Part shown: in pieces, positions 58,854-64,000 of the stretch
Numbering within the stretch: position 1 is the stretch's first letter
Layout of the letters: every line of letters starts with the position of its first letter
Source: DASVUC01 sp036387255
GTDB lineage: Bacteria; Planctomycetota; Phycisphaerae; Tepidisphaerales; Tepidisphaeraceae
Direction of reading: 5' to 3'
Length of the DNA: 64,000 bases
Assembly (NCBI GenBank): GCA_036387255.1
Contig: DASVUC010000120.1
Span: 28,871 to 92,870 of the forward strand
The notes under the pieces: model-generated
What the model was told of the DNA's origin: nothing
What the model saw: only the letters and a program-made list of their open reading frames with translations
Databases searched by the model: none
Made by a program: the position numbers and the translations under genes

Positions 58854-60269
58854 GTGAACACGTGGCGATTGATTGTCTTGATCCTCGCGCTCCTGGCGGA
58901 GTGGGCGCCAGCGGCGGAGGGACGGAAGAAGAACGTGCTGTTTATTTCGGTGGATGATCTGAACTGTCGGATCGGATGCTACGGCGATCCGATCGCGAAG
59001 ACGCCGAACATGGATGCGCTGGCGAAGCGCGGGGTGATGTTTTCTCGCGCGTATTGTCAGTATCCCCTGTGCAATCCGAGCCGGGTGTCGCTGCTGACTG
59101 GGATGCGGCCGGATGTGACTCGGGTGTATGACCTGGAGACGAATTTTCGCCTGACGGTGCCGGATGCGGTGGCGCTGCCTGAACTGTTTCGCAAGAACGG
59201 ATACTACTCGGCGCGGGTGGGAAAGATTTTTCACTACGGGGTGCCTCGGCAGATCGGGACGAGCGGGATGGATGATCCGCAGTCGTGGGATTCCGTGTTC
59301 AATCCGATCGGGCGGGACAAGACCGAGGAGAAGAAGATCCATCTGCTGACCAAGGGGGGATATACGAACACGATCGGGTTCTCGATGGCGTGGCTGGACA
59401 TGGACGGGCCGGACGAGGATCAGACGGATGCCAAGGGGGTGACGGAGACGATTCGGCTGCTGGAGGAGAAGAAGGATGGGCCGTTCTTCATCGCGATGGG
59501 TTTTTACCGGCCGCATACGCCGTTCATCGCGCCCAAGAAGTATTTTGATCTGTATCCGCCGGAAAGCATTCAGTTGCCCAAGCGCGATCCCGAGGCGGAG
59601 AAGAAGCTGCCGGATGTGGTTCGGCAGATTCGGCCGGATGATTACGGGCTGAACGAGAAAGATTTGCGGGATTGCGTGCGGGCGTATTACGCATCGGTGA
59701 GTTTTGTTGATGCGCAGCTTGGGCGGCTGATCGAGGCGATGGATCGGCTGAAGCTGAGTGACAACACCTTGATCGTGTTCTGGAGCGATCATGGGTTTTT
59801 GCTGGGGGAGCATGGGCAGTGGCAGAAGCAGCTCTTGTTTGACCCGTCGCCGCGGGTGCCGTTGATCGTGGTGGAGCCGGGGGCCAAGGGGAATGGAACG
59901 GCGTGCGGGAAGACGGTGGAGCTGTTGGATGTGTACAAGACGTGCGCGGAGTGGGCGGGGCTGAGGGTGGGGGATCGCGTGCAGGGCCAGTCGCTGCGGC
60001 CGCTGCTGACGGATCACATTGTCGAGTGGGATAAGCCGGCGTTTTCGCAGGTGACGCGGATGGTGAAGAAGACGCGCGTCATGGGGAGGAGTGTGCACAT
60101 GGGGGAGGTTCGTTATACAGAGTGGGATGAGGGTCGGTTGGGGGTGGAACTCTACGATCATAAGAAGGATCCGGAAGAGCTGGTGAACCTGGCGGGGAGG
60201 GAGGAGAGCAACGAACTTCAGGAGCGCATGAAGTGGTTGTTGAAGGAGTGGAAGGAACCGGGACGGTAA
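58854..60269 (+). CDS. Sulfatase, iduronate-2-sulfatase-like
   Basis: This 471-residue protein starts with GTG after GGGAGAG and has a signal peptide (RLIVLILALLAEWAPAAEG). NVLFISVDDLN carries the calcium-binding Asp pair (34, 35). Cys73 in LCNPSRVSLLTG fits the C-x-P-S-R motif that is converted to formylglycine. The later IVFWSDHGFLLGEHGQWQKQLLFD holds the third metal site and active Lys. The pattern of FYRPHTPFIAPKKYFDLY follows iduronate-2-sulfatases (family S1_7-like). It should remove sulfate from a glycan outside the cytoplasm. Planctomycetes are known for many such genes. Maturation needs a formylglycine-generating enzyme elsewhere. Confidence 0.92.
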   Translation: MNTWRLIVLILALLAEWAPAAEGRKKNVLFISVDDLNCRIGCYGDPIAKTPNMDALAKRGVMFSRAYCQYPLCNPSRVSLLTGMRPDVTRVYDLETNFRLTVPDAVALPELFRKNGYYSARVGKIFHYGVPRQIGTSGMDDPQSWDSVFNPIGRDKTEEKKIHLLTKGGYTNTIGFSMAWLDMDGPDEDQTDAKGVTETIRLLEEKKDGPFFIAMGFYRPHTPFIAPKKYFDLYPPESIQLPKRDPEAEKKLPDVVRQIRPDDYGLNEKDLRDCVRAYYASVSFVDAQLGRLIEAMDRLKLSDNTLIVFWSDHGFLLGEHGQWQKQLLFDPSPRVPLIVVEPGAKGNGTACGKTVELLDVYKTCAEWAGLRVGDRVQGQSLRPLLTDHIVEWDKPAFSQVTRMVKKTRVMGRSVHMGEVRYTEWDEGRLGVELYDHKKDPEELVNLAGREESNELQERMKWLLKEWKEPGR

Positions 60270-60270
60270 A

Positions 60271-60419
60271 GAGCCTTACCCTCACCCCCGCCCTTCCCAT
60301 CCCGCTACGCGGGAACCCTGTACGGGAGAGGGAGTGAGTCCGTTGGCGAAGTTGGGGTGGTGGGTGGTTGGAGAAGAGCCCTCACCCTGCCCTCTCCCGG
60401 AGTACCGGGAGAGGGGAAG
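60271..60419. repeat. Two family B repeats between the sulfatase and ABC-F genes
   Basis: Copy one at 60271-60338 (GAGCCTTACCCTCACCC, then CGCTACGCGGG and GTACGGGAGAGGG) is degraded. Copy two at 60371-60419 (GAGAAGAGCCCTCACCC, then CCTCTCCCGGAGTACCGGG) is well kept. They fill most of the spacer, and they open the ABC-F frame upstream of its real start. Confidence 0.8.
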
Positions 60420-60463
60420 AGCGCGGCGGGACATCGGCCCGTTGCGCCACTACACTACCGGCG

Positions 60464-62398
60464 ATGTCAGTTGCGGCTTTGCAGAATATCGAAAAATCGT
60501 TCGGTCAGCGGGTGCTTTTCGACAAGCTGAATTTAAACGTTGAGAAGGGCGAACGCTTAGGCTTCATCGGCGCGAATGGGTCGGGCAAGACGACCTTGTT
60601 CAAGCTGCTTGTGGGGGAGGCGACGGCGGAGGCGGGGAGCGTGGCCATCGGGGATGGCGTGCGGGTTGGGTATCTGAAACAGGATCCGACGTTTTCCGAA
60701 GAAACGGTTATCGATGAGGCGGAGCTGGCGTTCGCGGAGCTGCATTCGCTGGCGCACCAGATGCGGGATCTGGAGCATGCCATGGGGGAAGCGCAGGGGG
60801 AAGAGCTCGAAAAGATCCTGGCGAAGTACCAGGACGTGCAGCATGAGTTTGACCTCGGCGGCGGGTACGTCTGGCATCACCGGCTCGAGGCGACGCTGCT
60901 GGGCGTGGGGCTGCCTCGGATTATCTGGGAACAGAAGATTTCGACGCTGTCCGGCGGGCAGCGATCGCGGCTGGCGCTGGCGAAGATTCTCATTGCCGAG
61001 CCGGACCTTTTGCTGCTGGACGAGCCGACGAATCACCTGGACTTGGCGGCGATCGAATGGCTGGAGGATTATCTCGAGTCATACAAAGGCGCCGTCGTGC
61101 TGATCTCGCACGACCGGTTCCTGCTGGATCGGCTGGCGACGCGGATCGTCTGGCTCACGCAGGGGAAGATCAAGAGCTATCCGGGAAACTATTCCGCGTT
61201 TGTGTCGCAACGGGAATTGCAGGAGCTCACGCAGGCGCGGCAATACGAAGAGCAGCAGAAAGACATCGAGAAGCAGAAGGAATTCATCCGGCGCTTTGGC
61301 GCGGGACAGCGATCCAAGGAAGCCAAGGGGCGAGAGAAGCGCCTCAACCGGCTGCTGGCGAGCGATCAGGTGATTCAGCAGGTGGCGACGCAGAAGTCGG
61401 TGAACTTGCGACTGTCAACGGATCAACGCGCGGGCGATCGCGTACTGTCGGTCAAGGAATTGTCCAAACGCTACGGCGAGAACGAGCTTTGGAAGGAACT
61501 GAAATTCGAGGTCAAGCGCGGCGAGCGTATTGGGATCATCGGCCCCAACGGCAGCGGCAAGACGACGATGCTGCGCGTGCTGCTGGGGGAAGAGGATGCG
61601 GACAAGGGAGACGTGCGCTGGGGCGCGAACTTGAACATCGGCTACTACGACCAGCGGCTGGGGGATTTTGATGAAGAGAAGACGGTGTTTGAGGAGGTGA
61701 GCGAGGGGAGGACGCAGAAGCCACAGGAAATCCGTGATGTGCTGGCGACGATGCTGTTTCGCGGGGACGACATCGACAAGCGCATCGAGATGCTCTCCGG
61801 CGGCGAGCGGGCGCGGGTGCGGCTGGTCGAGCTGCTTCTGGATCGGCCGAACGTGCTGGTGCTGGACGAGCCTACGAATCACCTGGATATCGCATCGTGC
61901 GAGGCGCTGGAGGGGGCGCTGCGCGGTTTTGAGGGGACGATCGTTTGCGTGAGCCATGATCGGTATTTTCTGGACAAGACGGTGGCGCGGATGATGGTGA
62001 TCCAGCCGCCGGACATGCTGGATTTTGACGGCAACTATTCGAGCTGGGCCGCGAAGCAGAAGCAATTGGATCGGGAGAAGGCGGCTCGGGAAGAGGCGTC
62101 CAAGAAAAAGAGCAAGGCTGCCCCCCCGCCGCCGCCGCCACCGCCCGTGCGTCGGGAAGAGAAGGCGAAGAAGGCGGCGAAGGACAATCCGTATCTGCGG
62201 CCGTTTGGCCGGCTGGAATTGAAGGACCTGGAGCGGCAGATCACGGAGACGGAGGTCGCCATCGCTGATCGGCAGGCGGCGTTCGGGGAGGCGTTTAAAG
62301 AGCCCTCGCGCGCGCAGAAGCTCCAGAAAGAGTATGACGATTTGCAGAAGAAGCTGCGGCAGTTAGAAGAGGAGTACTTTGCCCGGCAGGATGAGTAG
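60464..62398 (+). CDS. ABC-F family ATPase (Uup/EttA type)
   Basis: From the ATG at 60464 the product has 644 residues. The frame upstream is repeat sequence. Two ABC domains follow: Walker A GANGSGKTT and signature LSGGQRSRLALAKIL with DEPTNHLDLAAIEWL in the first, then GPNGSGKTT and LSGGERARVRLVELL with DEPTNHLDIASCEAL in the second. The interdomain linker (QARQYEEQQKDIEKQKEFIRRF) is the tRNA-contacting P-site motif of ABC-F proteins. Residues 554-561 are eight prolines. A coiled coil (LKDLERQITETEVAIADRQ) ends the protein, as in Uup. It acts on the ribosome, not in transport. Confidence 0.92.
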   Translation: MSVAALQNIEKSFGQRVLFDKLNLNVEKGERLGFIGANGSGKTTLFKLLVGEATAEAGSVAIGDGVRVGYLKQDPTFSEETVIDEAELAFAELHSLAHQMRDLEHAMGEAQGEELEKILAKYQDVQHEFDLGGGYVWHHRLEATLLGVGLPRIIWEQKISTLSGGQRSRLALAKILIAEPDLLLLDEPTNHLDLAAIEWLEDYLESYKGAVVLISHDRFLLDRLATRIVWLTQGKIKSYPGNYSAFVSQRELQELTQARQYEEQQKDIEKQKEFIRRFGAGQRSKEAKGREKRLNRLLASDQVIQQVATQKSVNLRLSTDQRAGDRVLSVKELSKRYGENELWKELKFEVKRGERIGIIGPNGSGKTTMLRVLLGEEDADKGDVRWGANLNIGYYDQRLGDFDEEKTVFEEVSEGRTQKPQEIRDVLATMLFRGDDIDKRIEMLSGGERARVRLVELLLDRPNVLVLDEPTNHLDIASCEALEGALRGFEGTIVCVSHDRYFLDKTVARMMVIQPPDMLDFDGNYSSWAAKQKQLDREKAAREEASKKKSKAAPPPPPPPPVRREEKAKKAAKDNPYLRPFGRLELKDLERQITETEVAIADRQAAFGEAFKEPSRAQKLQKEYDDLQKKLRQLEEEYFARQDE

Positions 62399-62415
62399 CA
62401 GATCGGTACAACAGT

Positions 62416-62536
62416 CGTCATGCTGAGGTACTCCGAAGCATCTGGCATCGCACGGCTGCCGGGCCAGATCCTTCGGAGTACCTCAGGATGACAGATGCGA
62501 ACTTTGGAGATCGCGGGCGGGTCGCCCGTGCCACAG
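62416..62536. repeat. Family F inverted repeat followed by a variant of family A
   Basis: TCATGCTGAGGTACTCCGAA and GCATCTGGC face GCCAGATCCTTCGGAGTACC and TCAGGATGACA around a short GC-rich loop (62416-62494). Then CGCGGGCGGGTCGCCCGTGC CACAGG (62512-62536) echoes the CATGGGCG...CGCCCATGCCAC plan of family A with different bases. Confidence 0.75.
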
Positions 62537-62551
62537 GTTAAAGGAGAAGGA

Positions 62552-63313
62552 ATGAAGAAGGTTTTTGTGCTGGTGATGTTGGGTGCGGCCGGGATCGCGA
62601 TGGCGCAGACGGCGGCGCCTTCGACGAAGCCCTCTCGGGCGGCGAAGCAGGATCCGACCGTGGCGGCCGTGAAGGTGGGTGACAATGGGGATCCGAATCC
62701 CGCCTTCATGAAGCGCCACGAGCAGTACGTCGCCCGCGCGAAGCAGGGCGACGTCGGCGTGCTGTTCCTGGGCGATTCCATCACGCAGGGATGGGAGCAC
62801 GCAAAGAAGGTTTGGGATTCGGCCTTTGGCGAGATGAAGCCGGCCAACTTCGGCATCGGCGGCGATCGGACGCAGCACGTGCTGTGGCGCATTGAGAATG
62901 GTGAGCTTGAGGGGATCAAGCCCAAGGTGGCCGTCATCATGATCGGGACGAACAACCTGTCATCCGATCCGTGGGAGAAGATCGCGGAAGGAATCGAGAA
63001 GATCGTGCATGAGACGCACGAGAAGACCGGGGCGAAGGTGCTGCTGCTGGGCATCTTCCCGCGCGGCGCGAACCCGGCCGATCCGGGCGTGAAGGGGGTT
63101 CGGGAAAAGATCGCGCAGATCAACGAGCGAATCAGCAAGCTGGATGATGGCGGCAAGACGATCAAGTACATGGACATCAAGGCGCGGTTCCTGGAGCCGG
63201 ATGCGACGATCGCCAAGACGATCATGCCGGACTTTTTGCATCTGTCTGAGGAGGGGTACCAGCGGTGGGCGGATGCGGTGAAGCCGGAGATTGAGGAGAT
63301 GATGAAGGGGTGA
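62552..63313 (+). CDS. Secreted GDSL/SGNH esterase (PAF-acetylhydrolase-like)
   Basis: From the ATG at 62552 (AAAGGAGAAGG upstream) the product has 253 residues with a signal peptide (KKVFVLVMLGAAGIAMAQ). The SGNH blocks are complete: Ser76 in VLFLGDSITQGW, Gly in NFGIGGDRTQHVLWRI, Asn in IMIGTNNLSS, and Asp and His in MPDFLHLSEEGYQRW. This is close to the PAF-acetylhydrolase beta/gamma-like group, which is common in Planctomycetes next to sulfatases and glycosidases. It probably removes acetyl or other acyl groups from glycans. A strong terminator follows. Confidence 0.92.
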   Translation: MKKVFVLVMLGAAGIAMAQTAAPSTKPSRAAKQDPTVAAVKVGDNGDPNPAFMKRHEQYVARAKQGDVGVLFLGDSITQGWEHAKKVWDSAFGEMKPANFGIGGDRTQHVLWRIENGELEGIKPKVAVIMIGTNNLSSDPWEKIAEGIEKIVHETHEKTGAKVLLLGIFPRGANPADPGVKGVREKIAQINERISKLDDGGKTIKYMDIKARFLEPDATIAKTIMPDFLHLSEEGYQRWADAVKPEIEEMMKG

Positions 63314-63359
63314 AACTTTAGGTTCCGCGGCGCATAGGAAGTTTTGGAGACGCGACGAG

Positions 63360-63396
63360 CGACCGCTGGAGAGGCGGTCGTTTGTTTTTGATTTTT
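63360..63396 (+). terminator. Rho-independent terminator after the GDSL gene
   Basis: CGACCGC and GCGGTCG form a perfect seven-base stem around the loop TGGAGAG. TTTGTTTTTGATTTTT follows. It lies 47 bases after the stop codon. Confidence 0.9.
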
Positions 63397-63420
63397 GGCG
63401 AAGTGTGACGATGGGTGGTT

Positions 63421-63528
63421 GAAGAAGAGCCCTCACCCCTGCCCTCTCCCGGGTACGGGAGAGGGGGAAGAAAGAGAAGACGTTATACCCTCACCCCTGC
63501 CCTCTCCCGCGTACGGGAGAGGGAGAAG
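63421..63528. repeat. Tandem pair of family B repeats
   Basis: Two copies of CCCTCACCCCTGCCCTCTCC plus CGGGTACGGGAGAGGG (second copy CGCGTACGGGAGAGGG) lie end to end. They fill the space between the terminator at 63360-63396 and the start of the ABC transporter gene. The second copy ends eight bases before its ATG, so its GGGAGAGGGAGAAG provides or hides the ribosome-binding site. Confidence 0.85.
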
Positions 63529-63535
63529 ACGGAAG

Positions 63536-64000
63536 ATGGCGATTGAGCTGCAACAGTTGCGCAAGCGGTATGTGGCGCCGGACGGGTCGGCGGTGCCGGT
63601 GATCGATGTGGGTTCGTTCCGCGTCGAGGATGGGGAACAGGTGGCGCTGGTGGGGTCGAGCGGGAGTGGGAAGACGACGTTGTTGCACCTTATCGCAGGA
63701 ATACTGGCGCCGGATTCGGGGAAGATTTTGTTTGGCAATGACGGATCGGTTGTAGATGTGGCCCAGCTTTCGGAGGCCGAGCGCGATGTCTTCCGCGGGC
63801 GCAACCTCGGCTACATTTTCCAGACGCATCATCTGCTGCCGGGATTTACCGCGCTGGAGAATGTCTTACTGGGGATGAGTTTTACCGGGCGGGCGAGTGA
63901 CCGGCCGTGGGCGGAGCATTTGCTGAAAGAAGTTGGGCTTGGGGAGAGACTGAACTATAAGCCGGCGAAGCTTTCGGTTGGCCAGCAGCAGCGCGTGGCG
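63536..64000 (+). CDS. ABC transporter ATP-binding protein, LolD/MacB type (3' end outside window)
   Basis: The first 155 residues are present and the frame is open at the window's end. ALVGSSGSGKTTLLHLIAG is Walker A (about residues 39-57). YIFQTHHLLPGFTALENVLL is the Q-loop, in the form usual for LolD, FtsE and MacB. KLSVGQQQRVA is the signature, slightly off the standard LSGGQQQR because Gly is replaced by Val. Walker B is beyond the window. Such ATPases pair with FtsX-like permeases to move lipoproteins or drive periplasmic mechanics. The partner gene should lie just to the right. Confidence 0.88.
   Translation, partial: MAIELQQLRKRYVAPDGSAVPVIDVGSFRVEDGEQVALVGSSGSGKTTLLHLIAGILAPDSGKILFGNDGSVVDVAQLSEAERDVFRGRNLGYIFQTHHLLPGFTALENVLLGMSFTGRASDRPWAEHLLKEVGLGERLNYKPAKLSVGQQQRVA

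Noticed and set aside
60368..60463. N-terminal extension of the ABC-F protein by 32 residues
   Set aside because: The extension is encoded by repeat family B, lacks homology and would start with TTG. The ATG at 60464 begins the conserved ABC-F domain.
1..64000. tRNA, rRNA, insertion sequences or prophage genes
   Set aside because: No cloverleaf-like word set, rRNA-like stretch, transposase, integrase or structural phage protein was recognised by reading. A covariance-model scan would be decisive for tRNAs.

Overview
This window looks like part of a high-GC chromosome of a Planctomycetota bacterium, most plausibly of the class Phycisphaerae. The evidence is indirect but consistent. There is an iduronate-2-sulfatase-like sulfatase with a formylglycine-type CxPSR site, and a secreted beta-helix protein ending in a PEP-CTERM sorting tail. 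There is also a repeat-rich surface protein with the LEPR-like N-terminus typical of Planctomycetes, a Uma2-family nuclease, two small families I associate mainly with this phylum, and many short intergenic repeat words. An LPS-core-type WaaP-like kinase beside a GT4 glycosyltransferase indicates a Gram-negative envelope. I saw no rRNA, tRNA, CRISPR array, transposase or prophage.

Layout. 1-6.6 kb: the 3' end of an unusual sigma factor, a molybdenum pair (sulfite-oxidase-like enzyme overlapping mobA), a Tat-exported TIM-barrel protein, an OPA-type MFS transporter and an isocitrate dehydrogenase. 6.6-12.8 kb: carbohydrate and secondary metabolism (Gfo/Idh/MocA oxidoreductase, SGNH-like protein followed by a PhyH dioxygenase, aldo/keto reductase, sialidase-like Asp-box protein, Cof-type HAD phosphatase). 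13.1-22 kb: a same-strand run with murJ, an Eis-like acetyltransferase and then an energy-transduction cluster: a TonB-like membrane anchor fused to a von Willebrand A domain, one ExbB/TolQ, two ExbD/TolR and a 966-residue periplasmic helical-repeat protein. 22-28.5 kb (minus strand): a secreted protein, a DASS transporter, an aminotransferase, the GT4 and WaaP-like pair, and purU. 28.5-31.3 kb: a repeat-dense, gene-poor stretch with two poorly known genes and a phased array of ten 21-bp units. 31.3-42.3 kb: an HGSNAT/DUF5009-type membrane protein, a GT39-like enzyme, a giant eight-PAS hybrid histidine kinase, wrbA, SRPBCC, FRG and DinB proteins. 42.4-64 kb: a disulfide-less Cu/Zn superoxide dismutase lipoprotein, a VTT membrane protein, a Tyr-rich lipoprotein, a PDZ-like protein with an APH-type kinase, two divergent surface proteins, xylB, a Uma2 protein, thiG, a two-component kinase and a separate receiver, a cold-shock protein, gamma carbonic anhydrase, a sulfatase, an ABC-F ATPase, a GDSL esterase and a truncated LolD-type ATPase.

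How the genes fit together. Much of the content serves the cell envelope: peptidoglycan precursor flipping, LPS core modification, PMF transduction, glycan transport and hydrolysis, and surface display. The most interesting candidate system is the VWA/ExbB/ExbD/ExbD/helical-repeat cluster at 16.1-22.0 kb. It has the parts list of a Ton/Tol-like motor, but the energy transducer ends in a VWA domain instead of a TonB or TolA C-terminus.

Two genome-scale signals stand out. Several unrelated families of short palindromic repeats fill the intergenic spaces, and one copy forms part of the signal-peptide region of a gene. The G/C strand bias also flips sharply between about 39.6 and 42.4 kb, independent of gene direction. 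All product calls come from reading motifs by eye. No database search was run.
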